64,000 nt of DNA from Plantago ovata (GCA_028274465.1 CM051455.1:107196942-107260941); one strand, 5' to 3'; shown: positions 10,986 to 23,226, counted from the stretch's first letter. Numbers and translations are program-made. The notes: generated by a model not told the origin, from the letters alone.

Positions 10986-12299
10986 AAAAGTGTGTTGTTT
11001 GATTTTTTATTTACTATACATCCGGAGCTAGAAAGTTTCTAAAAAAAACAAAAAACACACATGCAACAATTAGGAATCAAATACCATATCATTTACACTT
11101 CTGAATGCCTTAGTGATCATGGTAGATATACCAAGTGTGATACTAATGTGTCTTTGTAAATATATTGATAGCAACTCAACCCAGACAAAAGGGCTTAAAA
11201 ATGGAACTAAACCATGATATTAGTGATGATGAAGTTGAACAAGGTAATAACCAACAACACCCTAGTATGATTCCTCAAATGAATACTCTATTAGAAATAT
11301 CCAGGTTACATATTTATAATCTCTATTTCTCCTGAAGAGGTGAGTTGCAAAACATCCCCATCACGTGAAGACCGTTGTGAGCAGCAATGAAAGGTCAAGG
11401 AGCTACCAATAAACCAGGAACACATTTATTATTATTCGGTGAATTATTCAGACAACTCTTTCACGTAAGTGACACATTTATTATTATTTGGAAAATTATT
11501 GAGACAACTTCTTGATCTAAGTGTATGTTTAAAATCTAACAACCATATGGTAGAAGGCAAACTCTAGGTACACTGGGACTGCTATCAACATAAATCAATG
11601 TATACAAAAACATACTAATTAGAATAGACCACAATCAAAGGCACATTGAATATATATATAACCAATATAATTCACAATAGACAAACGGGTTGCACTATAC
11701 GTGGAAGCCATCTATGTATATTATTTTCTACAAAAATAAGCAATCTACAAGTATCGAATATGTGGTCTCTTATTTAGCATTTTACAGGTTTCAAAGCTTG
11801 TTTTTATGGTGAATTTTCGCTTTTATCTTGAATATTGAGAATATTTTTATATATTCATGGTACATTAACTAACATTGTTAAATATGAAAGAAAATAACAT
11901 ATATTTCAAAGGCCCTATATATATGCCAACACTACTCTTTTCCTAAGAAAAGATAAGGGCAAGGAAAAAACCATGTTAATATGTCGCCAAAGGCTGACAT
12001 GTACCTTTGTTTAAGTCTCACTTTGGCTTCTTAATTGCTCCCAGGGAAGAATATAGTTGAAGGACTGAAGAATAGCAATTTTGTTCAAGGTATTGGAAAA
12101 AGGCACGAACAAACACATCCACCTGTTTCAGGTACGTGAACAACCATGTACACTCTAATTGAAAAAAAAAAAAGATACTGTTGAATGGTAATTCGTTCAC
12201 TGTTCTAATTCGTTACAAGTTTTATTCAAAGGGTAACACTCCAATCTCCGCTCAAAGGGTGTTCCTTTGAGTATAAGTACAAAGTCCGTCAGTACCTGA
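10986..12299. other. Intergenic AT-rich DNA
   Basis: No gene recognised. At about 11420-11520 a roughly 60-bp unit is repeated in tandem: ACACATTTATTATTATT, then GAATTATT or AAATTATT, then AGACAACT. Around 12226-12290 the phrase CAAAGGGT recurs. The remainder is featureless. Confidence 0.45.
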
Positions 12300-12449
12300 A
12301 ATCCACTAGAGGGGGAGGGGGGGTTAGTGTCTATTCCCCGGTCTGTCGTATATCAGATCGGAGTCTCGACTTTACGAGTAGGGAGTTGTAGGGTTCCCTA
12401 GTCAGAGAAATATTGAGTGTAGGTGAGTATTGATTGCTTACCTCTTAGT
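12300..12449. repeat. R-type repeat fragment
   Basis: This block shares its organisation with 33755-33925: a G-run followed by GGTTAGTG, then ACTTTACG-GTAGGGAGTTG and a TTCCCTAGT block, followed by a TTGATT-TTTACC-like phrase. It abuts the truncated LTR of E1 directly. It appears to be the end of a repeat family distinct from the Athila-like elements. Confidence 0.55.
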
Positions 12450-13640
12450 TCAATTAATCACATAAATTTGTTTTTAGCCAAAGGCAATTTAAAACTACAG
12501 CGAAAACCAAGGTACGTAGTGTAGTAGTAAAATAACCTCGAGTGTCGATATCTAAGGACTATAACTAGCTTTATCTAATTTAACTTAAACTATAAACTCA
12601 ACAAACGACTTAGCATAGATTTTCTTATCAATAATAATGGAAGTTGGCGATAGTATGATCATTCAAAGCATCAGGTTAATAATCATGCAAGAAGTACTTG
12701 AACGTTTGCATAGAAATCTAAGATCATGAAATGTCCAATGTGTTCCGTTAAATTGAACACTACGAAGATAGAGGGCTTAGATAGATCAAAGAAATAAAGC
12801 AATAAGTCCAGTCTGAATCGCGTTACAGCCAATCATGCATAATGAAGAACCCTAGCTAAGAAATCACATACCATCACCAACGATAGATTTAGCTACTCAT
12901 AGATAGATTGCAATCAACAAGAATAAAAGCAAGATTGAATGAAAATATGTTGAAAGAAATAAATAAAAGTAGAAAAATCATGAAATACAATGTTACCAAC
13001 GAAGGGCGTCAATCTCCGAAGAATTGCTAACTCACAAGCAAGAATTGATAAACAACGAGGTCCAATTGCTATGCTTAATCCTCCAAATTGATAAGAAAAA
13101 GAGTCTCCTATGCTAAGAATTCCCAGAAGAGGCTCTGGAGAATTCGTCTCTAAAACTAATGTGAAAGGGTCTTAAAAACGTAGAGAATGGAGCAACTATA
13201 TATAGGAGTTCGGAAGACGTGTGGCAAACCGCCCCAGACGCCGGGCGAACCTCCTGGCATGGGGCGAACCGCCCCACATCCCGGGCGAACCGCCCGGGAT
13301 CTCTAGTGGCGGTGGACGCGTTTTTGGTCTTCTTTTCCTTTTCGGACTCAGATTTTGCCTTCTAGTGACCTTTAAGCCTTGAAACTCGACCCCTAGACCT
13401 CAAATCTTGTCCGGAACCTTCTAGATACACCAAGGATGACCACGAAACACCGAATCTTCATTCTCTTCAACATAATTGCCCGGAATATCACGTTTTTTAC
13501 CTAAAACCTGAAAAATGCAAAGAAAAGGGAAACGTGACACTATTCTAATAAAATGCAATAAAATATAGCTAAATTAACATAGAGGATAGCTAAATAGGTG
13601 AAAAAGGACTCGAATGAACGTATAAAATACACGTTCATCA
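12450..13640 (-). repeat. LTR A (3' LTR of E1, truncated)
   Basis: It matches LTR B over its length, including ACCTCGAGTGTCGA, the TTTAGCTACTCATAGATAG block and the AACGTGACACTATTCTAAT block, and ends TTCATCA before the polypurine tract at 13641. The GC-rich palindromes at 13219-13303 sit beside an ACTATATATAGG TATA-like site. The start is missing. Confidence 0.8.
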
Positions 13641-15247
13641 AACTCTCCAAACCGAACCTTTGCTTGTCCTCAAGCAACTAAGCTAAACTCTAATGCAAAA
13701 ACCAATGCAACACACAAAATGAAGTCTCATGCCAAATGTAATGAACTAATCTATTCAATCTATCAAAAACTTATGAACAATGACCATACATATCATAACA
13801 TGGATATTTGTTGAAGAATGCCTCGATTGACTCATACACATTCACATATGCACTATGTTAAACGAGATAGTCTCTCGTAACATTCTCTACCTGGACCTAG
13901 TTAGTGACGACGTAATGAAACATGTTAAAGTCCGAATGGTTGTCCAGTGCCTATGAAACTGAAGACTTACTACTGTTCACCAAGTTAAGACTTTTCCTCC
14001 AAGAGGTCGAACCAATACTGACTCTCATCAAATGAAGGAGGGTTCCCTAAAAGTTCACACTCCCCTATACTACCCATCTCTCAAGAAAAGTCATAAACTA
14101 ATCACCACTTCCTGAATGGCAGGACGAGGGTGATCTAGAACAGATGACACTCAAACAATCAAAAGACAAAAAATTACAACTCGGTTACGAACATTACAAG
14201 AATTGAAAAACAAGACAAACACTTTGCTAAACTCACAACACTGAAAAATCGGAAAAAACAAGTCTAATGATAGCGTAACCCCCTCCCCAAACCTATTCGA
14301 AAGAATAGGTTGCAAACAAAGGATCACACAATCTCACACTACCTCCTTCCTAGGCATTAAGCAATCTCAAAGCAAGGTGAAGACTTGTTGCCTCTTAGGT
14401 ACATAATTACTCGGGACAACAACCATAAGATCCTAACATGCATCATCTTATTATAAAGGTCTTCGTGAACCGCAGTAGAGAAAACACCACTAAGTGATGT
14501 CGAGACTACCAAGCTTAACTAAGTGCAACATAAATGTGACAAGCCACGCGAGAAAAACCTCAAACAAATTCATAGAGATGAAATGCATGGTCAAAGGTCA
14601 TGAGTAGTTAATCTACCCGATAAAAAAGTTCAAAAAATTTGGCAATAAACTCCACATAAAACATGCAAGACTAGACTAGAATGAATTTAGTGTATGCAAC
14701 TAAATTACTAGGAAAGCGATAAACGTGCAAATGCTAACAAAAGGTTTCACGAGTAATCATAAGCAAAACAAGTATAGAAATACCCAGCGATAACCCCCCC
14801 CCCCACAAACCTGAACATCGTCGCTCGTCCCGAACGTCGAAAGTGGATTTAAGGTGAGAGCTTACTTGTACCTGTAACCTATATGACTCAAGGAAACTCG
14901 TGAAAAACCAAAACGGGCGATAAAAGAAGTAAATAGATAAATAATTTAGCATAATAGGAGAAAAATGGGATTCCGAATGAAAATCCGGACCTCCGGGTTT
15001 CTGGACACCCTGGGCGAACCGCCCCAGGTGGGGGTCGACTCGCCTGGGGCGTCCAGAATGTCCCAGGCGGCCTGGTCTTGCCAGGCGAATTGCCCCACAT
15101 GGGGGGCGGTTGGCCTGGAATCTCCAGACTCCTGGAGATGCCTTTTTCCTCCCAAAACGCAAAATTATCATCTTAAAACCTATTTTATCACCAAAAACAT
15201 ACGAAAAAATAAATGTGCATGCAATGCAAGAAAGCAATAAAACTAAA

Positions 15248-15943
15248 CTACATGGAACCATTACCACTAATGTTATCCATTATCAAATGGAAACGAATCT
15301 TGTGCATCCGTTCCATTACTCCTCGCATCTTGGGAACCATCCTTGGCTCCTCTCCGTATCTGCTCAAGCAAGTCCATGATTCCCTGAAAACTAAAATTAA
15401 CAAACCAAAATAAACAAAATCTAAAAAATAACTAAGGGAATCAGATGGAAAATAAAAAGAGAAAAGAGGATCAAAACTCCTTTGGAACTCATAGGTGGGT
15501 GCATGGACCAGAACATAGGAGTCAAGATCAAGAGTATCTGCCGCAATTGATTCAGAGACACCAAAATCTTCAGAGATTGGCTCCTCGATCTAAACACAAC
15601 TCATGCCATCACTTTCTGACTCAAGTGAAGCAATGGATTCAGTCATCACCTCCTCCACAACTTCCTCTTGACCAACAACCTCGACATCCGCAAGTAAGGA
15701 CGTGGAATCCAAGCTAAGCTCTGATGAGACTTCAACAATGGATTCTTCTCCACATTCCTCTTCATCGGCAATGTCGATTTCTGGTGGCTGATTACTGAAG
15801 CGAGACGTCCATACCCTTGACCCTGGAGGTGAGTCCCTATCCAAATGTTCTAGAAACTTGCTGGTTACTTCATCCCACGTGCGCAACGATTTTTCCGGCG
15901 GGATTCTGAGCCATCCTCGAGCGTACCCTTTCAAGGCTCCCAT
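15248..15943 (-). pseudogene. E1 gag-like ORF, second frame
   Basis: From ATG 15943 the reading contains YARGWLRIPPEKSLRTWDEV, the hallmark of the plant retrotransposon Gag core. An acidic Ser/Glu-rich stretch follows, then a TAG at 15590. Beyond that stop the same frame continues open to TAG at 15248, with a hydrophobic segment. In E2 the equivalent position is not a stop, so the TAG here is a later lesion. The reading overlaps the upstream frame by 13 bases. Gag normally forms the virus-like particle; this short version could at most be a partial Gag. Confidence 0.6.
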
Positions 15944-16179
15944 AAATCCTCCAATACAAAGTTGCTCATGTGATAAAATAACCCCTCCTCATTCTCACGA
16001 TGTATCCTCAACACACCTTCCTCGTACATGTCTATGAACCCTCTTGGATCATCACCCATCGAAAACGTGGAGAGAATGGAGTAGTACGAAGGATCAAAGT
16101 CATAATCCCTGCAATCGTCATCCAATGTTATGCAAGGCCCTCGAGGCATCACATACCGGGGCAACGGAAGTTGACTCAT
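15931..16179 (-). CDS. E1 gag-like ORF, first frame
   Basis: An 82-codon reading from MSQLPLPRYVMPRGPCITL, acidic in the middle (DDDCRDYDFD), ending just past SNFV. It resembles an Athila Gag N-terminus in position, directly downstream of the PBS and leader. The protein continues in a second frame. E2 has the same arrangement. Confidence 0.55.
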   Translation of the reverse strand: MSQLPLPRYVMPRGPCITLDDDCRDYDFDPSYYSILSTFSMGDDPRGFIDMYEEGVLRIHRENEEGLFYHMSNFVLEDLWEP

Positions 16180-16488
16180 CCTTTCATATGACTAGTTTCT
16201 GCACATGAGGAAACAAGAAACCAAGGAGCAGAATCCAGAAAAGAAAAACAAAAACTTGCAAAGAAAAACACAAAGAGTGCAAACAAACACAAAGTAACCG
16301 AGAACTTCGAGAGCACAAGCGCGCAAGGTAACCAAGATCAGATTAGATGAATTTACTGAATAAGATAGGGGGGAAAGAAATAGGGTAAGAAAGTGAAATT
16401 TCCTGAGAGCAAACCCCCAGAGCCTGTTCTTCTGTAGGGAACTGAATGCTGAAAATATAAATAAGCTAAACAGAAAAAAGGAGTATAA

Positions 16489-16506
16489 TCCCCGGAAACG
16501 GCGCCA
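16489..16506 (-). other. Primer-binding site of E1
   Basis: The minus strand reads TGGCGCCGTTTCCGGGGA just inside LTR B. It differs by one base from the TGGCGCCGTTGCCGGGGA site of E2 and E6, a primer site typical of Athila/Tat elements. Confidence 0.8.
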
Positions 16507-16509
16507 ATT

Positions 16510-17682
16510 TCATGAACCGAATTTGTCAGACTCAATTAATCAAATAAATTTGTTTTTAGCCAAAGGCAATTCACAACTACAACCAAAACCAAGGTACGTA
16601 GTGTAGCAGTAAAATAACCTCGAGTGTCAATCTCTAAGGACTATAACTATTTTTATCTAATTTAACTTAAACTATAAACTCAACAAACGACGTAGCACAG
16701 ATTTTCTTATCAATAATAATGGAAGTTGGCGATAGTATGATCATTCAAAACATCAGGTTAATAATCATGCATGAAGTACTTGAACGTTTGCATAAAAATC
16801 TAAGATCATGAAATGTCGAATGTGTTCCGTTAAATTCAACACTACGAAGATAGAGGGCTTAGATAGATCAAAGAAATAAAGCAATAAGTCCAGTCTGAAT
16901 CGCGTTACAGCCAATCATGCATAATCGAGAACCCTAGCTAAGAAATCACATACCATCACCAACGATAGATTTAGCTACTCATAGATAGATTGCAATCAAC
17001 AAGAATCAAAGCAAGATTGAATGAAAACATGTTGAAGGAAATAAATAAAAGTAGAAAAATCGTGAGATACAATGTTACCAACGAAGGGCGTCAATCTCCG
17101 AAGAATTGCTAACTCACAAGCAAGAATTGATAAACAACGAGGTCCAATTGCTATGCTTAATCCTCCAAATTGATAAGAAAAACACTCTCCTATGATAAGA
17201 ATTCCCAGAACAGGCTCTGGAGAATTCGTCTCTAAAACTAATGTGAAAGGGTCTTAAAAACGTAGAGCATGGAGTAACTATATATAGGAGTTCAGAAGAC
17301 GTGGGGCGAACCGCCCCACATCCCGGGCGAACCGCCCGGGATCTCCAGTGGCGGTGGACGCGTTTTTGGTCTTCTTTTCCTTTTCGGACTCGGATTTTGC
17401 CTTCTAGTGACCTTTAAGCCTTGAAACTGGACCCCTAGAGCTCAAATCTTGTCCGGAAACTTCTAGATACACCACGGATGACCATGAAACACCGAATCTT
17501 CGTTCTCTTCAACATAATTGCCCGAAAAATCACGTATTTTACCTAAAACCTGAAAAATGAAAAGAAAAGGGAAACGTGACACTATTCTAATAAAATGCAC
17601 TAAAATATAGCTAAATTAACATAGAGGATAGCTAAATAGGTGAAAAAGGACTCGAATGAAGGTATAAAATACACATTCATCA
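16510..17682 (-). repeat. LTR B, shared by E1 and E2
   Basis: A PBS lies on its left and a polypurine tract (AACTCCCCAAAACG on the plus strand) on its right. It therefore serves as the 5' LTR of E1 and the 3' LTR of E2. It starts TCATGAACCG in place of TGATGAACCG and ends TTCATCA. A palindrome cluster is at 17302-17341. Confidence 0.8.
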
Positions 17683-18211
17683 AACTCCCCAAAACGAACC
17701 TTTGCTTGTCGTCAAGCAACTAAGCTAGACTCTAATGCAAAAAACCAATGCAACACACAAAATGGAGTCTCATGCCAAATGTAATGAACTAATCTATTGA
17801 ATCTATCAAATACTTATGAACAATGACCATACATATCATAACATGGATATTGGTTGAAGAATGCCTCGATTGACTCATACACATTCACATATGCACTATG
17901 TTAAACGAGATAGTCTCTCGTAACATTCTCTACTTGGACCTAGTCAGTGACGACGTAATGAAACATGTTAAAGTACGAATTGTTATCCCGTTCCTATGAA
18001 ACTGAAGACTTACTACTTTTCACCAAGATAAGCCTTTTCCTCAAAGAGGTCGAACCAATACTCGCTCTCATCAAACGAAGGAGGGTTCCCTAAACGTTAA
18101 CACTCCCCTATTCTACCCATCTCTCAAGCAAAGTCATAAACTAATCACCACTTCCTGAATGGCAGGACGAGGGTTGTCTAGAACAGATGACATGCAAACA
18201 ATCAAAAGACA

Positions 18212-18885
18212 AAAAATTACAACTTGATTACGAACATTACAAGAATTCAAAAACAGGACAAACACTTTGCTAAACTCACAACACTCAAAAATCGAAAAAA
18301 ACAAGTCTAATGATAGCGTAACCCCCTCCCCAAACCTATTCGAAAGAATAGGTTGCAAACAAAGGATCACACAATCTCACACTACCTCCTTCCTAGGCAT
18401 TAAGCAATCTCAAAGCAAGGTGAAGACTTGTTGCCTCTTAGGTACATAATTACTCGTGAAAACAACCATAAGATCCTAACATGCATCATCTTATTATAAA
18501 GGTCTTCGTGAACCGCAGTAGAGAAAACACCACTAAGTGATGTCGAGACTAAATTACAACTTGATTACGAACATTACAAGAATTGAAAACAAGACAAACA
18601 CTTTGCTAAACTCACAACACTCAAAAATCGAAAAAAACAAGTCTAATGATACCGTAACCCCCTCCCCAAACCTATTCGAAATAATAGGTTGCAAACAAAG
18701 GATCACACAATCTCACACTACCTCCTTCCTAGGCATTAAGCAATCTCAAAGCAAGGTGAAGACTTGTTGCCTCTTAGGTACATAATTACTCGGGAAAACA
18801 ACCATAAGATCCTAACATGCATCATCTTATTATGAAGGTCTTCGTGAACCGCAGTAGAGAAAACACCACTAAGTGATGTCGAGAC
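18212..18885. repeat. 337-bp tandem duplication within E2
   Basis: Two head-to-tail copies begin with AAATTACAACTTGATTACG and contain the same hairpin and TCCTTCCTAGGCATTAAGC segments. The join follows TGTCGAGACTA near 18550. The copies differ by few bases; one carries ATAATAGG in place of AGAATAGG in the hairpin stem. Confidence 0.85.
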
Positions 18886-19814
18886 TACCAAGCTTAACTA
18901 AGTGCAAACATAAATGTGACAAGCCAAGCGAGAAAAACCTCAAACAAATTCATAGAGATGAAATGCATGGTCAAAGGTCATGACTAGTTAATCTACCCAA
19001 TAAAAATGTTCAAAAAATTTGGCAATAAACTCCACATAAAACATGCAAGACTAGACTAGAATGAATGTAGTGTATGCAACTAAATTACTAGGAAAGCGAT
19101 AAACGTGCAAATGCTAACAAAAGGTTTCACGAGTAATCATAAGCAAAACAAGTATAGAAATACCCTGCGATAACCCCCCCCCCCAAACCTGAAAATCGTC
19201 GCTCGTCCCGAACGTCGAAAGTAGATTTAAGGTGAGAGCTAACTTGTACCTGTAACCTATATGACTCAAGGAAACTTGTGAGAAACCAAAACGAGCGATA
19301 AAAGAAGTAAAAAGATCAATAATTTAGCATAATATGAGAAAAATGTGATTCCGAATGAAAATCCGGACCTCCGGGTTTCTGAACACCCGGGGCGAATCGA
19401 CCCGGGGCGAACCGCCCCAGGTGGGGGTCGATTCGCCTGGGGCGTCCAGAATGTCCCAGGCGGCCTGGTCTTGCCAGGCGAATCACCCCACATGGGGGGC
19501 GGTTCGCCTGGCATCTCCAGACTCCTGGAGACGCCTTTTTCCTCCCAAAACACAAAATTATCATCTTAAAACCTATTTTATCACCAAAAACATATGAAAA
19601 AATAAATATGCATGCAATGCAAGAAAGCAATAAAACTAAACTACATGCAACCTGTTAGGAAACTGTAATTTTTTATGAGCAATTAACCATGCTAAATTAA
19701 GAACAGTCCAGTAACTAGTACTCTTAAGGTCCATAGGATTTTAGAATTTTAAGGACATTGTAAAAGAGGAACGTTTGCTGATGACTTAGATAGGTGTTAG
19801 ATAAGTTATTTCTT

Positions 19815-20460
19815 GAATAAATTGATCAAACCCCCTGAACTTTAATACAATTGAGACATTGCCCCCTAACCTATTAAGTTTGAGACTTAACCCCCTCATC
19901 TATTTAAAGTGTTACGACATACCCCATATATAATATTTTCCCTTTAATTTAATATTTTTCATTCAATTAATATTTTCCCTACAATTTAATATGTCAGTTT
20001 TACTCCAATTAATCCTAAATTCATATCGAAAAATAATTTTAAAAATTATATTTAAAAATATAAGATTTTACTTATATAATATAAGTTCAAATCTTATTTT
20101 TTCAATACAATTCATATTACAAAAGTGAAAAAATAATATTTTCATTAATTATACCCGAAAAATAATATTTGAACTTATATTATATTATATTATAAAAGTG
20201 AAAATCGTTTAGTTTCTTATCATAATTTTCAAAATTAGTTTTTCGGTAGGTATTATGATTAATTTGGAATCAAACGGAAATATTTAATTAAAGGAAAAAT
20301 ATTAAATTGAATGGAAAATATTAAATTGATAGTAAAATATTATATAGGGGGTATGTTGCAAAAATTTATATAGGTGAGGGGGGTTAAGTATCAAATTTAA
20401 TAGGTTAGGGGGTAATGTCTCAGTTGTAGTATAGGTTGGGGGGTTTGATCAATTTTTTCC
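19815..20460. mobile_element. Mutator-like MITE with long inverted repeats
   Basis: A 646-bp palindromic element flanked by the 9-bp direct repeat TTATTTCTT (19806-19814 and 20461-20469). The left arm reads AAATTGATCAAACCCCCTG with further blocks GAGACATTGCCCCCTAACC and CATACCCC. The right arm carries the same blocks on the opposite strand over more than 150 bp. The 9-bp duplication, G...C termini and very long TIRs indicate a Mutator-superfamily non-autonomous element. It has no ORF. Confidence 0.88.
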
Positions 20461-21064
20461 TTATTTCTTTTGTGTATGACGTATTTTATTTTCGGAGAAG
20501 AAAATAATTTATTGACACTTTAGCGTATGATGTATTTTATTTTCTGAAAAGAAAATATCTTATTGATGCTTAGCTTTAATGAATCTTATTTTCTGAAAAG
20601 AAAATGACCTATTGAAGCATTTGCTGAAGATGTATTTTGTTTATTACAAACAAATTATTGAAGCAAATAAGAAACCGGTCAGAATCTTGAAGACTTTTGA
20701 AGATCTGAAGACTTGAAGATTGCTGAAGACTAGTAAGGCACGTGTTGCTCAGAAAGTGAAATTTTCAGCAACAGCATTGCATAAGTGAAAATCTGAAAGA
20801 CAGAGTAGGTTGTGCTTGCTGAAACTGAGAATGAACACTTGATGATGAACATATGTGACCTCTTGCTGAATGTACGTGATTTTGCGCTCCAATGTTACTG
20901 TTTGAATTCTATTCAAATGTGCATTTAATGCAAAGCTTACACGCGAAGGACATGAAGACTAGAAGACAAACAAAGGTTGTTGCTGAAAGTACAAAAGCAA
21001 GATAGTGACATGTTAAGGAACAAAATCCTTAGGATTTGAAATTCAAACGGCTCCTTACATGCAC

Positions 21065-21073
21065 TATAAATAG
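21065..21073 (+). promoter_or_regulatory. Putative TATA box of the copia LTR
   Basis: TATAAATAG lies on the LTR sense strand, about 900 bp from the LTR 3' end, preceded by GGCTCCTTACATGCAC. It would mark the U3/R border. Inferred from sequence only. Confidence 0.5.
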
Positions 21074-21973
21074 AGGTCATCCGGCAAAGAGTTGAAGTGT
21101 GTCAACAACGTGATCAAACTCTCACTTGTGCTTAAAAACTCACAAACCTTCAAACACTCTTACTGCTATTGATCCGTTCCAAGACTTAAAGCTTGAAAAA
21201 GCTACTTGTGAAGAAGTAGAACAAACTCGGCTATGAAATTAGTTAAGTGTTCTTTCTTTCGAACAAGAACAAGTCTTGACACCAGAAACAATCAAACTTG
21301 TTTACTGCAAAGTATTCCAAGTTGTGTTTCTTAGATTACTTGTTGTAACTGAATAAGTTATAATTAAGTCATCTCACCCCAAAACTCTCTAACTGAAAAT
21401 ACACCCTTTCAGGCATGATATTCAGGGGGAACTTAATCGAGCAAAGTTTTGCTGATTAAAAGTACCAAGTTTGGTGGAGAACAAGGTTGAGTTCTCTAGT
21501 TTAGGTTGGAGACAAAGCAAGTGTGCTTTGGTTTCTGTTGAATCGCTTTAGATAGGAGATTGTAAGGAACCTCAATCATATCTTAGTGGATTCAGTCCTA
21601 GAAAGGACAAAGTGGATTAGTTGAGAGATTACGCCACTCTCAGATACCACTATAAAAGCGTTTGTGTGATTTACTTACTGCATTTAGCTTTCAGCAAATT
21701 ATATCTGTTTGTACACAGTCACTCACTTCACTTGCTGAAACTCTTTACTTGCTGAAAGAGCACTTATTGTTTCAAAGACTTCCGCTCTCTGATTTAAGTA
21801 TCAGCAAACCAAGTCACTAGAAAGTAACTTACGCTTGCTGAGAAAGTTAAGTATCAGCAACCTCATTACTGAAAAGTAATAAGTACTTGCTGAGAAAGTT
21901 TTTAAATGACAAAAGTTTGAAAAGACTATTCACCCCCCCTCTAGTCTTTTCTTGTTGTTTAAATGGACCAACA

Positions 21974-22674
21974 CAACCATTACCACTAATGTTATCCATT
22001 ATCAAATGGAAACGAATCTTGTGCATCCGTTCCATTACTCCTCGCATCTTGGGAACAATCCTTGGATCCTCTCCATATCTGCTCAAGCAAGTCCATGATT
22101 CCCTGAAAACTAAAATTAACAAACCAAAAAAAACAAAATCTAAAAAATAACTAACGGAATCAGATGGAAAATAAAAAGAGAAAAGAGGATCAAAACTCCT
22201 TTGGAACTCATAGGTGGGTGCATGGACCAGAACATAGGAGTCAAGATCAAGAGTATCTGCCGCAATTGATTCAGAGACACCAAAATCTTCAGAGATTGGC
22301 TCCTCGATGTAAACACAACTCACGCCATCACTTTCTGACTCAAGTGAAGCAATGGATTCAGTCATCACCTCCTCCACAACTTCCTCTTGACCAACAACCT
22401 CGACATCCGCAAGAAAGGACGTGGAATCCAAGCTAAGCGCTGAGGAGACTTCAACAATGGATTCTTCTCCACATTCCTCTTCATCGGCAATGTCGATTTC
22501 TAGTGGCTGATTACTGAAGCGAGACGTCCATACCCTTGACCCGGGAGGTGAGTCCCTATCCAAATGTTCCAGAAACTTGCTTGTTACATCATCCCACGTG
22601 CGCAACGATTTTTCCGGCGGGATTCTGAGCCATCCTCGAGCGTACCCTTTCAAGGCTCCCATAAATCCTCTCAT
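21974..22674 (-). pseudogene. E2 gag-like ORF, second frame, cut by the solo LTR
   Basis: Starting at ATG 22674 it reads through the Gag core (YARGWLRIPPEKSLRTWDDV), an acidic region, and a hydrophobic segment (SYFLDFVFFGLLILVF) that could span a membrane. It then continues with FRESWTCLSRYGEDPRIVPK. In E1 the same frame ends GNGSM-stop; in E2 the copia LTR lies within the last codons, replacing the end with LTR-encoded residues. A hydrophobic segment after Gag is unusual. It may reflect fusion of gag to the env-side 3' region when pol was deleted. Confidence 0.55.
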
Positions 22675-22898
22675 ACAAAGTTGCTCATGTGATAAAATAA
22701 CCCCTCCTCATTCTCACGATGTATCCTCAACACACCTTCCTCGTACGTGTCTATGAACCCTCTTGGATCATCACCCATCGAAAACGTGGGGAGAATGGAG
22801 TAGTACGAAGGATCGAAGTCATAATCCCTGCAATCGTCATCCAATGTTATGCAAGGCCCTCGAGGCATCACATACCGGGGCAACGGAAGTTGACTCAT
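22671..22898 (-). CDS. E2 gag-like ORF, first frame
   Basis: Begins MSQLPLPRYVMPRGPCITL and ends at TGA after SNFV. The stop overlaps the start of the next reading in an ATGA tetranucleotide (22671-22674). E1 has the same N-terminal frame. The layout would permit termination-reinitiation, or it may simply record an old frameshift. Confidence 0.55.
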   Translation of the reverse strand: MSQLPLPRYVMPRGPCITLDDDCRDYDFDPSYYSILPTFSMGDDPRGFIDTYEEGVLRIHRENEEGLFYHMSNFV

Positions 22899-23205
22899 CC
22901 TTTCATATGACTAGTTTCTGCACATGAGGAAACAAGAAACCAAGGAGCAGAATCCACAAAAGGAAAACAAAAACTTGCAAAGAAAAACACAAAGAGTGCA
23001 AACAAACACAAAGTAACCGAGAACTTCGAGAGCACAAGCGCGCAAGGTAACCAAGATCAGATTAGATGAATTTACTGAAAAAGATAGGGGGAAAGAAATA
23101 GGGTAAGAAAGTGAAATTTCCTGAGAGCAAACCCCCACAGCCTGTTCTTCTGTAGGGAACTGAATGCTGAAAATATAAATAAGGTAAAATGAAAAAGGAG
23201 TATAA

Positions 23206-23223
23206 TCCCCGGCAACGGCGCCA
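23206..23223 (-). other. Primer-binding site of E2
   Basis: The minus strand reads TGGCGCCGTTGCCGGGGA, three bases from LTR C. Confidence 0.85.
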
Positions 23224-23226
23224 ATT

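Larger units (their letters stand above)
12450..17682 (-). mobile_element. E1: Athila-like non-autonomous element (LTR-internal-LTR)
   Basis: Orientation is minus: the primer-binding site lies beside the right LTR and the polypurine tract (plus-strand AACTCTCCAAACC) beside the left LTR. The left LTR (12450-13640) lacks its first 20-odd bases, where it is joined to the R repeat. The right LTR (16510-17682) is shared with E2. The internal region is only about 2.9 kb and encodes a short two-frame gag-like protein but no protease, reverse transcriptase or integrase. A perfect hairpin with a GAAA loop lies at 14290-14311, and a C-run followed by GC-rich palindromes lies at 14789-15140. No target duplication can be assigned because of the truncation. 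Confidence 0.75.
19653..21973 (+). mobile_element. Solo LTR of a Ty1/copia element
   Basis: It begins TGTTAGGAAAC and ends GGACCAACA, with 5-bp target duplications CAACC at 19648-19652 and 21974-21978. The unoccupied site is visible at 15240-15262 in E1 (CTACATGGAACCATTACCAC), which proves the boundaries. There is no internal coding region, so this is a solo LTR left by LTR-LTR recombination. Without the MITE and its duplication it is about 1.67 kb. The partial LTR at 1660-2130 is the same family. A C-run (TTCACCCCCCCTCTAG) precedes the 3' end, as in many copia LTRs. Confidence 0.92.

Noticed and set aside
14734..15267. Long overlapping readings rich in Arg, Pro and Gly on both strands
   Set aside because: They are translations of the GC-rich palindromes; all frames are open there, and there is no homology or conserved frame.
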